A stretch of DNA of 10,933 nt, from the NCBI GenBank assembly GCA_036847245.1, contig DAIUAL010000112.1, positions 1 through 10,933 on the forward strand. Direction: 5' to 3'. Each line of letters opens with the position of its first letter. Position 1 is the stretch's first letter. A program made the position numbers and the translations under genes. This DNA comes from UBA4661 sp002405405. GTDB lineage: Bacteria; Bacteroidota; Ignavibacteria; Kapaibacteriales; UBA4661. This document shows, in pieces, positions 1-7,037 of the stretch. The notes beneath the pieces are model-generated. The model was given only the letters and a program-made list of their open reading frames with translations. It was not told the DNA's origin and searched no databases.

Positions 1-55
1 ACTTGGAAAGCTCGGCGGATGCCGCGAGTGCTTCGATGAGTTCACCTTTGTTCAT
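1..55 (-). CDS. HU-family DNA-binding protein, N-terminal fragment
   Basis: Only the first 18 codons are present and the gene runs off the left edge. The translation MNKGELIEALAASAELSK matches the start of bacterial HU/IHF proteins (typically MNKxELIxAIAxxAxLSK), which form the first helix of the dimerisation domain. HU is a small nucleoid protein that binds and bends DNA as a dimer. The ATG at 55 has an AAGG Shine-Dalgarno-like core at 65-68, about 9 nt upstream. A candidate promoter lies at 107-135. The gene follows pgpA on the same strand after about 240 noncoding bases, so it is probably its own transcription unit. The family call is firm for so short a piece; HU versus IHF cannot be told apart here. 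Confidence 0.8.
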   Translation of the reverse strand, partial: MNKGELIEALAASAELSK

Positions 56-106
56 GGTAGAATACCTTACAAAATAGTAGTGATAAAAAAAGAATTGAGA
101 CAACTC

Positions 107-135
107 AAAATACGTGGCTCATGGGGGTCTTGCAA
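107..135 (-). promoter_or_regulatory. candidate sigma-70-type promoter for the HU gene
   Basis: On the minus strand TTGCAA (130-135) and TATTTT (107-112) are separated by 17 nt. Each matches 4 of 6 consensus bases. Transcription would begin near 100, giving a leader of about 45 nt before the HU ATG. The -35 element lies inside the palindrome CTTGCAAG (129-136), which overlaps by one base a second palindrome, GAAAAATTTTTC (136-147). A regulator or intrinsic curvature could act here. Support is sequence match and position only. Confidence 0.35.
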
Positions 136-207
136 GAAAAATTTTTCATTTCGCCCCCACTAAGGACGATTTTATGCGCCTAACGACATAAATATCATTC
201 CGACATG

Positions 208-229
208 GCTTAAAAAGGGCTTTTTAAGC
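208..229 (-). terminator. AT-rich perfect hairpin downstream of pgpA, possible terminator
   Basis: GCTTAAAAAG (208-217) and CTTTTTAAGC (220-229) form a perfect 10-bp inverted repeat around a 2-base centre. It lies about 70 nt past the pgpA stop. The U-run is part of the stem rather than following it, so this is not a textbook intrinsic terminator. Two more small hairpins lie between it and pgpA: 274-279/287-292 (6 bp, 7-nt loop), and a two-part stem 240-244 plus 249-252 pairing with 259-262 plus 265-269. Together they look like the processed 3' end of the operon transcript. Confidence 0.35.
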
Positions 230-297
230 ATTCTAGGTTCTCACGACCGCATGACACAATGCGTGTGAGGGTTCAGACTTCCAAATAGTCTGTATGC

Positions 298-888
298 TTA
301 CGGATTTGGCATCATGTACCACAGCGTTGCTACGCTCAGAAAACCTGCATAAAGAATATGTAAGCACACTGCTGCACAGACACCGGCAAGAATATCATCT
401 GCAAGCACGTACACTGCACCTTTATTCCGATTAAGACGTGCAATCACACTCGGCTTAATAATATCGAAATATCGAAAAAGAATGAATCCTACAATGATCC
501 ATACGTATGTATGTGGTACAAGTGGCGATGCAATGGTAATCCACATACCTACAACTTCATCAATCACAATTATTGAGGCATCATCCCCCTGCTCCTGCTC
601 CACAAGAGGAATACATATAGCCCCCAAAATTGAAGCAATAACGATTCCAATCCATAATGTCACAAATCGTATATCGAATGGAACAAGACAAATTAGTAGT
701 GCGCAAGCACTGGCAATAGTTCCGGGCATAAAAGGAGTGTATCCTATGGCTAAAACGGTACTCACACCATAACACAGATGCCGCCAGATAGTCTGCACAA
801 TTCTGTGGTGGATGCTACGATTTCCGACGCGATGGTCTTGTTGGTGATCATGTTGGTGATAATTTTCGAGATCAGGATGATGATTCAT
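298..888 (-). CDS. pgpA: phosphatidylglycerophosphatase A (PgpA)
   Basis: It is predicted to remove the terminal phosphate from phosphatidylglycerol phosphate to give phosphatidylglycerol at the inner membrane. The 196-residue protein shows the PgpA motifs in order: PGT (55-57) in the first loop, VIDE (108-111) with the acidic pair, FRYFDIIKP (138-146), and LADDILAG (162-169). Several hydrophobic segments alternate with these. Immediately upstream is pgsA, which makes its substrate, so the pairing strongly supports the function. The first 28 residues are unusual: eight are histidine, partly from a 12-nt duplication (840-860). No clear Shine-Dalgarno precedes ATG 888, and a TATAAT hexamer (899-904) sits only about 10 nt before it. 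A later start, such as the GTG of residue 31, is therefore possible. Translation ends at TAA. Confidence 0.9.
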   Translation of the reverse strand: MNHHPDLENYHQHDHQQDHRVGNRSIHHRIVQTIWRHLCYGVSTVLAIGYTPFMPGTIASACALLICLVPFDIRFVTLWIGIVIASILGAICIPLVEQEQGDDASIIVIDEVVGMWITIASPLVPHTYVWIIVGFILFRYFDIIKPSVIARLNRNKGAVYVLADDILAGVCAAVCLHILYAGFLSVATLWYMMPNP

Positions 889-898
889 ATGCGACTAC

Positions 899-904
899 AT
901 TATA
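899..904 (-). promoter_or_regulatory. TATAAT hexamer just upstream of pgpA, weak promoter candidate
   Basis: A perfect TATAAT lies on the minus strand in the 66-nt pgsA-pgpA gap. No good -35 element is seen 16-18 nt upstream (ATTATG at 17 nt). If it were used, the pgpA mRNA would be nearly leaderless at ATG 888, or translation would begin further inside. It may be a chance match in AT-rich DNA. Confidence 0.15.
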
Positions 905-954
905 TGCTATGAGATGAGATTCATAATTCCCGAGAGTAGGACGCATGCTCTATC

Positions 955-1587
955 TCAAGAACGAATTACACTCCGAATGAGATGTACAAAAAGCAATCGG
1001 TTTTCGTAGACATATTCAATCGCAGTCCATGTCGTAACGGTCGTAACAACTACCATACCGATATACACAACATGCAAGCTACTCATCGTGTACACAGATA
1101 ATTCAATCAGAACATCGAAAATACTCACTGTTTGCCGTTGTTGTTGTATCCATACTTCACATACTCCCAATAGGAGAATAACGATGATATACACCATTTG
1201 AACCGTTGTCTTGACCTTAGCACTCCATGATGTTTTCACAGGCATGTGTACTGTGTCGCCATACAAACGCATCAATGTCATAAGAGCATCGCGTACAATA
1301 ACTACCCACACCATCCACCATTCTACACGATTTTGCAAAGCAAAGCCCACAAATGCTGCTGTAGTGAGAATTTTGTCAGCAAGCGGATCCATAAAATTCC
1401 CAAAACTCGTCACCACTCCCAATTTTCTTGCGTAATAGCCATCCATATAGTCAGTAATTGCCGCGACAATAAAAACAACAAAAGCAATGAAGGTAGCAAG
1501 AAGTGTTTGATCAAGCATGAACCACAAGCACAAAGGCGATAATGCCATGCGCGTAAAAGTGATGATATTGGGAATATGAAGTTTCAA
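955..1587 (-). CDS. pgsA: CDP-diacylglycerol--glycerol-3-phosphate 3-phosphatidyltransferase (PgsA)
   Basis: It is predicted to transfer a phosphatidyl group from CDP-diacylglycerol to glycerol-3-phosphate, giving phosphatidylglycerol phosphate and CMP at the inner membrane. The complete CDP-alcohol phosphotransferase signature is present at residues 46-71: D46-x2-D49-G50-x2-A53-R54-x8-G63-x3-D67-x3-D71. The N-terminus has the usual IPNIITFTR start of PgsA, and several transmembrane segments follow. The 210-residue length is slightly above the usual 180-200. The start codon is TTG at 1587; an ATG would require reading well into tpiA. An AAGGTG sequence lies upstream but 16 nt away, farther than usual. 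The next gene, pgpA, takes the product. It could in principle be another CDP-alcohol transferase, but the N-terminal motif and the neighbour favour PgsA. Confidence 0.93.
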   Translation of the reverse strand: MKLHIPNIITFTRMALSPLCLWFMLDQTLLATFIAFVVFIVAAITDYMDGYYARKLGVVTSFGNFMDPLADKILTTAAFVGFALQNRVEWWMVWVVIVRDALMTLMRLYGDTVHMPVKTSWSAKVKTTVQMVYIIVILLLGVCEVWIQQQRQTVSIFDVLIELSVYTMSSLHVVYIGMVVVTTVTTWTAIEYVYENRLLFVHLIRSVIRS

Positions 1588-1622
1588 GTCAAAATCAAAA
1601 CGACACCTTGTATGTAATATAG

Positions 1623-2393
1623 TTATGATACCACTGAACGAGCGATAGTAAGAAAACTATCTGCTTTAAGCGATGCCCCACCAATTAAACCACCATCAAT
1701 ATCAGGTTGTGCAAGAAGTGTTTGCGCATTTTCAGCATTCATACTCCCCCCATAAAGAATGCGTATACTTTTGGCTTTATCACCATAGAGTAGCGACAAT
1801 TCTGCACGAATAAACTCATGAACTTCTTGTGCTTGCTCAGCAGTTGCGGCAAGTCCTGTACCAATTGCCCAGACAGGCTCGTAAGCTATAACAACATTCT
1901 CTACCTGCTCTACGGTAATTCCATCAAGACCTCCTAACATTTGCTTTTTAATAACAGTAAATGTTTCTTCCGCCTGACGCTCTTGTAATGTTTCCCCAAC
2001 ACAATATATGGCAGTCAATCCTTGTGCAAGGACAGCATGATTTTTTTTATTGATCAAACCATCGGTTTCTCCACTGAATTGCCTGCGCTCAGAATGTCCT
2101 GTAATCACATAGGAGCAACCAATATCTTTTGCCATGCTTGCCGAGACATCTCCGGTGTATGCACCTTTTTCTTCATGATGACAATTTTGTAAACCAACTC
2201 TGACACGGCTGCCGGCATTGTTCGTTGCGATAGTTTCAACAACTGTGCGTGCGTACAATGATGGTGGACACAATACGAGGTGGACATTCTGTGGCAGATC
2301 ATGTGCCGACTCTACTACTGAACTTGCTAATGCTTGTGCGGACGCAATAGTCGTATTCATTTTCCAGTTACCGGCGATGAGATATGTTTTCAT
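1623..2393 (-). CDS. tpiA: triosephosphate isomerase
   Basis: It interconverts dihydroxyacetone phosphate and glyceraldehyde-3-phosphate in the cytoplasm. The 256-residue TIM barrel has AGNWKMN (7-13) with the substrate lysine K11, the catalytic histidine H100 in TGHSERR, the catalytic base E172 in AYEPVWAIGTG (including lid loop 6), YGGS for the phosphate, and DGGLIGGASL near the end. ATG 2393 is preferred because family members begin at this residue. The frame also contains an ATG 12 codons upstream, but its residues (PSLFPYFLLVP) are not family-like. No clear Shine-Dalgarno is visible. The usual TGE of the family is TGD here (82). It lies between LPS and phospholipid genes, where it could influence the DHAP supply for glycerol-3-phosphate; that link is inference. 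Confidence 0.96.
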   Translation of the reverse strand: MKTYLIAGNWKMNTTIASAQALASSVVESAHDLPQNVHLVLCPPSLYARTVVETIATNNAGSRVRVGLQNCHHEEKGAYTGDVSASMAKDIGCSYVITGHSERRQFSGETDGLINKKNHAVLAQGLTAIYCVGETLQERQAEETFTVIKKQMLGGLDGITVEQVENVVIAYEPVWAIGTGLAATAEQAQEVHEFIRAELSLLYGDKAKSIRILYGGSMNAENAQTLLAQPDIDGGLIGGASLKADSFLTIARSVVS

Positions 2394-2434
2394 AGGAACA
2401 AGTAAAAAATAAGGAAAAAGAGATGGCATCTACA

Positions 2435-3028
2435 TTATCGAACACCAAGCGCAGAGGGAGCTGAACTACCACGCGCATTAAAAATTTTATAATCACGAAG
2501 ATACTGGTCTGACTCAAAACCAATACCCTGTATTGTTTCATGAGGTGAAACAATCACCACAGGTGCAGAAGATTGCAAAAGCTGCCGCATATTATTCCAC
2601 GAAATACTATCCGTTGTAATGCGTGTACGCGAGCTGTCGGAAACAATCACCACATTACCAAAGGCTGTCATATCACGCGTTTGATCATTTATTTCAGCAC
2701 GCTCAGCTGTCAGCACACTTGCGCGTTTTCCGGAGCGTTTATCGAAAAATTCTACAACAACTCGACCGTGCAAATAGGTCATCAATTTTGTATCATAAAT
2801 TTTTGCCGTATCAGCACGAAGAACAGCTTTGACATACTGTGAATCAAGAAAAGTTACAAGAGGTGCAATACTCAGATGACTTGGTACTTTAGCTGTATCG
2901 ACAGCTATCATGCGCGATGGTATTTCTGATTCGCATGACAAAAGCAAAAGACTCACACCAATCAAAACAGATCCATACAATAAGCAGAACATGCGATGAC
3001 GAATATTCATTTCTAATGAGCTACGCAT
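2435..3028 (-). CDS. lptC: LptC-like LPS export periplasmic protein, predicted lipoprotein
   Basis: LptC forms part of the periplasmic bridge that passes lipopolysaccharide from the LptBFG transporter to LptA. The 197-residue protein begins with a basic stretch and a hydrophobic segment ending in a lipobox L29-L30-S31-C32, which predicts a lipoprotein signal rather than the plain anchor of E. coli LptC. The rest is beta-rich with family-like segments: LTAERAEI, an 'FGNVVIVS' strand, TTDSISWNN, and a late 'IQGIGFESD' strand typical of the LptC/OstA fold. ATG 3028 is chosen because GGAGG (3035-3039) lies 6 nt upstream. This start overlaps the kdsA stop by 8 nt, indicating translational coupling. 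ATG 3010 is an alternative without a good ribosome site. Adjacency to kdsA supports the assignment. Confidence 0.85.
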   Translation of the reverse strand: MRSSLEMNIRHRMFCLLYGSVLIGVSLLLLSCESEIPSRMIAVDTAKVPSHLSIAPLVTFLDSQYVKAVLRADTAKIYDTKLMTYLHGRVVVEFFDKRSGKRASVLTAERAEINDQTRDMTAFGNVVIVSDSSRTRITTDSISWNNMRQLLQSSAPVVIVSPHETIQGIGFESDQYLRDYKIFNARGSSAPSALGVR

Positions 3029-3851
3029 GAAGTGCCTCCACAGCACGACGTATTGCAATAAGTTCTGCGAGGAAATATGGCACTTTACTTAGTTGCAGTT
3101 GTGTTGCGGAATCACTCTTTGCTTCGGCAGGATTGGGGTGTGTTTCAAAAAAGACTCCTTGCACCCCTACAGCTACTGCCGCTCGAGCAAGTGCAGGAAT
3201 AAAACGCGGTTGCCCACCTGATTGCGTACCAATACTTGGTTGCTGTACTGCATGCGTAGCATCAAAAATTACAGGATACGTTGTATCGCGCATGGTAACA
3301 AGACTCCGATAGTCAACGACCAAATCATGATAGCCAAATGATGTACCACGCTCCGTAAGCCAGATATTGCTGTTACCTGCTACACGAACTTTTTCAGCAG
3401 CTTTTGCCATATCATCCGGTGCCATGAATTGCCCCTTCTTGATGTTTACTACGGCACCTGTTTGCGCCGCCGATTCAAGAATATCGCTTTGACGTGACAA
3501 GAATGCCGGTACTTGTAGCACATCAACATACTGAGCAGCAGTGCGTGCTTCTTCTGCAGTATGAAAATCGGTTAGCACGGGAATATTATAGGTCGCACGT
3601 ACTTCGGCGAGGGCTTCAAGTGCCGTAATATCACCAATACCTTGAAACGACGTATGACTACTGCGATTTGCTTTACGATATGACGCTTTGAAGATCAAGG
3701 GTATTTGATTGCGCTCTGCCAATGGCACTAAGACATCTGCAACCTGAAAAAGCAAGTCGCGTGATTCAACGACACAAGGACCTGCGATAATGAAGAACTC
3801 TTGCTTGGTACGAGTAAGTATCTCAGCAATTTGTTTATTGGATTCAACCAT
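3021..3851 (-). CDS. kdsA: 3-deoxy-8-phosphooctulonate (Kdo-8-P) synthase, metal-dependent class
   Basis: It condenses phosphoenolpyruvate with arabinose-5-phosphate to give Kdo-8-phosphate, the precursor of the LPS core sugar. The 276-residue TIM barrel shows IAGPCVVES (22-30), KASYRKANRSS (55-65), TDFHTAEEA (94-102), LQVPAFLSRQSD (112-123), IKKGQF (137-142), TERGTSFGYHDL (166-177), DATHAVQQPS (197-206) and ETHPNP (236-241). C26, H200, E236 and D247 match in order and almost exactly in spacing the metal ligands of Aquifex KdsA (C11, H185, E222, D233). E. coli KdsA has Asn instead of the Cys. Translation probably starts at ATG 3851; the frame also opens at GTG 3878 with non-family residues. 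It is the first gene of the likely operon and overlaps lptC. Confidence 0.95.
   Translation of the reverse strand: MVESNKQIAEILTRTKQEFFIIAGPCVVESRDLLFQVADVLVPLAERNQIPLIFKASYRKANRSSHTSFQGIGDITALEALAEVRATYNIPVLTDFHTAEEARTAAQYVDVLQVPAFLSRQSDILESAAQTGAVVNIKKGQFMAPDDMAKAAEKVRVAGNSNIWLTERGTSFGYHDLVVDYRSLVTMRDTTYPVIFDATHAVQQPSIGTQSGGQPRFIPALARAAVAVGVQGVFFETHPNPAEAKSDSATQLQLSKVPYFLAELIAIRRAVEALHA
3035..3039 (-). promoter_or_regulatory. ribosome binding site deciding the lptC start
   Basis: GGAGG on the minus strand lies 6 nt before ATG 3028 and inside the last codons of kdsA. It is one of the clearest Shine-Dalgarno sequences in the window. It fixes the lptC start and implies that ribosomes finishing kdsA can reinitiate. 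Confidence 0.75.
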
Positions 3852-3901
3852 AGTATCATTCTCATCAAAAAAGTACACGAAGTTTTTCTACCAATAACAG
3901 C

Positions 3902-3945
3902 AAAGCGCATCTTCTTCATAATACACTTGAAGAATGATGCGCTTT
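3902..3945 (-). terminator. long hairpin between the peroxiredoxin gene and kdsA, probable terminator
   Basis: AAAGCGCATC-TTCTTC (3902-3917) pairs with GAAGAA-T-GATGCGCTTT (3929-3945). This gives 16 bp with one bulged base and an 11-nt loop. It begins 18 nt past the peroxiredoxin stop. The stem has an A-tract on one side and a T-tract on the other, so it could end transcription, although the U-run after the stem is short. It probably separates the peroxiredoxin gene from kdsA. The kdsA promoter would then lie between 3852 and 3901, where I see no convincing element. Confidence 0.6.
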
Positions 3946-3963
3946 ACACAGCATAATGTCAGA

Positions 3964-4452
3964 TCAATTCAATGACTCAAGTGTTTGCTTTACAGCATCA
4001 AAATTTGGCAAACCACCGGCATTTTCGAGTACTTCCGCATACCGTACAACGCCCTCTTTATCAATTACAACAGCGGAGCGTTTAGCTACTCCATGCAGAT
4101 CCAAAACACCGGGTAACATATTTTCATAAATAGCACCAAATGCACGTGCTGCCGCTTTATTGAAATCTGACAACAATGGTATTTTAATATCATTTTTCTC
4201 AGCAAAAATTTCAAGTGTGAAAGGACTATCCACACTAATCCCAAAAACTTTTGCATTCATACCACTATAAAGTTCGAGACCATTACTGACAGTACACAAC
4301 TCATCGGTGCACACACTTGTAAATGCTAAAGGAAAAAACAACAAGACTACATTACTGCCACGATGTTCACTCAGTGTTACTTCTTTCACGCCATCAGATG
4401 TTTTATGTTTTAATGCAAAATCCGGTGCAACCTGACCAACTGTTACCGACAT
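3964..4452 (-). CDS. peroxiredoxin (AhpC/TSA family, BCP/AhpE-like)
   Basis: It is predicted to reduce peroxides with a thioredoxin-fold active site in the cytoplasm; no signal peptide is seen. In 162 residues it carries the peroxiredoxin motif P41-x3-T45-x2-C48, with C48 as the peroxidatic cysteine, and the conserved arginine R125 in AKRSAVVID. A second cysteine at C53, in CTDELC, has the C-x4-C spacing of BCP/PrxQ enzymes and could be the resolving cysteine. The surrounding FFPLAFT is closer to AhpE-like proteins, so the subfamily is unsettled. ATG 4452 gives the family-typical start VGQVAPDFAL; a GGGG tract about 8-9 nt upstream may serve as ribosome site. It follows the carotenoid-type flavoprotein gene by 71 nt and ends before a strong hairpin. 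Confidence 0.9.
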   Translation of the reverse strand: MSVTVGQVAPDFALKHKTSDGVKEVTLSEHRGSNVVLLFFPLAFTSVCTDELCTVSNGLELYSGMNAKVFGISVDSPFTLEIFAEKNDIKIPLLSDFNKAAARAFGAIYENMLPGVLDLHGVAKRSAVVIDKEGVVRYAEVLENAGGLPNFDAVKQTLESLN

Positions 4453-4470
4453 AGTAATACCCCAAGAGAT

Positions 4471-4506
4471 AAAAAATGAAGAAAAGGTGCTACTTAGCTG
4501 TGTAGC
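4471..4506 (-). terminator. weak hairpin and U-rich tract after the flavoprotein gene
   Basis: On the minus strand GCTAC (4502-4506) and GTAGC (4489-4493) form a 5-bp stem with an 8-nt loop. It is followed by a T-rich run including TTTTCTTC and TTTTTT down to about 4471. It lies 18 nt past the flavoprotein stop and just before the peroxiredoxin start. The short stem makes this a weak or partial terminator at best. Confidence 0.3.
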
Positions 4507-4523
4507 TTACGCAATAGTTCAAC

Positions 4524-6026
4524 TTACAAAAATCGAGTCACTCTTTCAGCGACATTCAATGCACCAAGTGCTACTGATGGTGTTCCTTGTCCGGGGAACA
4601 CCGTATCACCAACCATATAGAAATGTTGGAAAGGTGTCACATTCGGCGTCATGCGTAATAATGAACGCTGTATACTGTGTGGCACGCCACCAACAAACCC
4701 CTGCTCACGGCGTGTAAAGAATGCAAAGCTTTTGGGCGTAGCAGAAAGAAGATATTCACATGGCGCTGAACGTAAAGCCGGTAAAGCATGATGCAAAGCC
4801 TGCATTATACAATTTTGAACGATTTGTTTACGACGATGATATTCTTCCTCAGAACACCCCAACCATGCAGAAGTTGGTGTATGCGTAGAGATCGTAAAGG
4901 TACGCCATCCTATCGGTGCTTTAGTGCGGTCATCAGCATGTGAAAATGATATAAAAAAAGAATTACTCTCGCAGTACGGTAAAGGTTGATCGGTATGAAT
5001 TTGATAATATGCTGTCGGTAATGCGACATCTGTTTGTACGGCACCATACAGCATGAATGCTCCCCATGCAAAATCAATAGCCCGTGATTGTTGAGAAAAA
5101 TAAGTACTCATCGCAGGGTCTGTTTTTTCTGTCATTGAACGCATATTCCATACTGTTGCATTTGAAATTACACAACGCGCTTTCATTGTTATTCGCTCCG
5201 GTCGAGCCCCACCTATTTCAATATCGATACTGTATCCATTCTCGTATCGTGCACTACTGAGTACACGCTGCATTAATCGGACTACGCCCCCATAGCGCGT
5301 GATTGCCTTTGCCAACAATTCAGCAGGAGCAATCATACCGCCGACCGGATAGTATGTTTCACTCGGATACGCCAAACCCATGGCAGCTGTTGCAATAGGT
5401 GCAAATTGATGTGTGTTCTGCGTGCTGATAAGCAACTGCTGATCGACAAATCGTACAAACCGATGATTATCAAGCAAGTCATGCTCACGCATGAGCGACG
5501 CAATCGGTCTCAGCAGTTTTGTAATTAATGGTAATCCACGGAGATTGGATATTCGCGCCAACGATACAAGATCACGCAATGATGTTGGTGGAAGAGCATA
5601 ATTGCGCTCGGTAAGTTCCCAAATTCTTGACTCTATATCATAAACTTCTTGCCAAAATTGATAATAAAGGCGTGGAGTACGGATATGAAATTTTTCAACA
5701 GACTCTTCCAGCCAACGTGAGCGGTCTGCGTAACGAGCAATCCAATCATTTTCGAGGTGAATCATCATACCAACACTTTCACGGCGCAAGTTGGGCTGTA
5801 CACCAACTTCCGAAAAAACTCGCCCCAAAGGTTGGTGTGCCAACACCCCACTTAGTGTTGTTGCCCCGGCATCGAAACGAAATCCTTTACGACTAAAATG
5901 ACCTGCACATCCCCCAACACTTGTGTGTGCCTCTACCAAACAAATGCTGAATCCCCGCTTTGCCAGTATCGATGCGGCTGTCAAGCCACCATATCCCCCG
6001 CCGATAACAACAACATCATATTCCAT
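4524..6026 (-). CDS. FAD-dependent carotenoid isomerase/phytoene desaturase-type oxidoreductase
   Basis: This is a 500-residue flavoprotein of the amine-oxidase-like CrtI/CrtISO/CrtD superfamily. It opens with an FAD Rossmann motif, VVVIGGGYGG (5-14), and the ribose-binding E32. A CrtISO-like segment VGGCAGHF... FDAGATTLSG follows. The C-terminal FAD signature is MVGDTVFPGQGTPSVALGA (471-489) with the conserved G473-D474. These features match proteins that isomerise or desaturate carotenoids, and also RetSat-like relatives. No phytoene synthase, lycopene cyclase or other carotenoid gene is in the window, so the substrate and reaction cannot be named. ATG 6026 is preceded by GAAGAG about 7 nt upstream, a plausible ribosome site. 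It starts 54 nt after the hydrolase gene and may be co-transcribed with it. Confidence 0.85.
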   Translation of the reverse strand: MEYDVVVIGGGYGGLTAASILAKRGFSICLVEAHTSVGGCAGHFSRKGFRFDAGATTLSGVLAHQPLGRVFSEVGVQPNLRRESVGMMIHLENDWIARYADRSRWLEESVEKFHIRTPRLYYQFWQEVYDIESRIWELTERNYALPPTSLRDLVSLARISNLRGLPLITKLLRPIASLMREHDLLDNHRFVRFVDQQLLISTQNTHQFAPIATAAMGLAYPSETYYPVGGMIAPAELLAKAITRYGGVVRLMQRVLSSARYENGYSIDIEIGGARPERITMKARCVISNATVWNMRSMTEKTDPAMSTYFSQQSRAIDFAWGAFMLYGAVQTDVALPTAYYQIHTDQPLPYCESNSFFISFSHADDRTKAPIGWRTFTISTHTPTSAWLGCSEEEYHRRKQIVQNCIMQALHHALPALRSAPCEYLLSATPKSFAFFTRREQGFVGGVPHSIQRSLLRMTPNVTPFQHFYMVGDTVFPGQGTPSVALGALNVAERVTRFL

Positions 6027-6080
6027 GATTAACTCTTCAGTTGATGAATAATTACAATTCCCTACATGATGGCAATCTTA

Positions 6081-6971
6081 CTATGCTCCATGCGGTCCTG
6101 TTTTCGGCAATGGTGCACGATGACGCACATATGTATCTAACCACCATAACATATCTGCGGCACTTTCCGTTCGCCTACCGGCAAGAACATGATCAGCATT
6201 ATCATACATGATGAGTTTATAGGGAAAATGAATTTTCTGCAGTGCCATTCCTAACAGTAAACCATGCTCACCACTAACACGTCGGTCACCTGTACCATGT
6301 TGTATCAGCAATGGCGTTGTTACACACAATGAATGACACCATTCTATGGCAGAACGCTTGCGGGCTTCGGTTGTGTAGTCTGCACCCTGTGGCAAAAATC
6401 TCTCGAAAACAGTACGAATGTAATCCCCTTCGGGAAGATGCATAAAGGTCGTTGGTGCGCCAAACACTACTGCTGCTCGAAAAGCATTGGTTTGCGTGAG
6501 CATCATAAGCGCCATCATTCCACCACGACTACCTCCAACTAAACCAATACGATCTGCATCAACATAGTCCAAACCTTGCAAGAGTGGAATTATGTTCATG
6601 ACGTCACGAACATCACCTTCACCCCATTCTTCTACTCCCTCGCTACCACCACGACCACGATATTGACTAGCAATAACAACATAGCCACGACTTACAAAAG
6701 GAGCCAATGTTGCGATTGCTATAGTGTCGCTTAAAGCACCTCGCTCGCCCGTACCACCTGCATTAAAAACAACCGCAGGCATGGGTTGAGCATCATATTG
6801 AGGAGGAATAAACAAATATGCCTTAATACGAAGACCTTCGCTGAGATAAGTGATGGTATACAAGCGCGAGGCAGAAAAACACTCATATTCTGTCGGTGGC
6901 ATATTACGTTTTGCCATCGAACGGGCAGTGTCGGGAATCGTTACTTCGGAGTACTCAAGAATAGACGACAT
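6081..6971 (-). CDS. alpha/beta hydrolase, prolyl oligopeptidase (S9)-like
   Basis: The 296-residue protein has a full alpha/beta-hydrolase catalytic set. The nucleophile S148 lies in GLVGGSRGG (143-151), the acid D229 in HGTGDRRV, and the histidine H261 in DNADHVL. The segments 'FNAGGTGERG', ASQYRGRGGSEG (101-112) and 'DYVDADRIGLVG' are typical of S9 C-terminal peptidase domains and related acyl-esterases. It lacks the beta-propeller of full S9 enzymes. No signal peptide is evident from ATG 6971, so it is probably cytoplasmic. The frame stays open to 7079, but that extension runs through the terminator of the preceding gene, so 6971 is the better start. No Shine-Dalgarno is clear. Substrate unknown; peptidase or esterase are equally possible. 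Confidence 0.85.
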   Translation of the reverse strand: MSSILEYSEVTIPDTARSMAKRNMPPTEYECFSASRLYTITYLSEGLRIKAYLFIPPQYDAQPMPAVVFNAGGTGERGALSDTIAIATLAPFVSRGYVVIASQYRGRGGSEGVEEWGEGDVRDVMNIIPLLQGLDYVDADRIGLVGGSRGGMMALMMLTQTNAFRAAVVFGAPTTFMHLPEGDYIRTVFERFLPQGADYTTEARKRSAIEWCHSLCVTTPLLIQHGTGDRRVSGEHGLLLGMALQKIHFPYKLIMYDNADHVLAGRRTESAADMLWWLDTYVRHRAPLPKTGPHGA

Positions 6972-6991
6972 ATCGAGAAACAAGATGTGAA

Positions 6992-7018
6992 ACAGTACAA
7001 CAACATTGATTGAGTCAA
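6992..7018 (-). promoter_or_regulatory. tentative promoter of the hydrolase gene
   Basis: TTGACT (7013-7018) and TACTGT (6992-6997) are spaced 15 nt apart on the minus strand. This lies just after the terminator of the protease gene and before ATG 6971. The spacing is shorter than ideal and the -10 is poor. Location is the main argument: the upstream terminator means the hydrolase needs its own promoter. Confidence 0.2.
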
Positions 7019-7037
7019 TGATGAACAATTTACCACC

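Noticed and set aside
121..297. Possible tRNA or riboswitch because of several stems and a GGTTCA-like string
   Set aside because: No cloverleaf, acceptor stem or anticodon arm can be built on either strand, and no known riboswitch core was recognised.
482..772. Plus-strand open frame inside pgpA
   Set aside because: It is opposite the conserved PgpA motifs and has no domain of its own.
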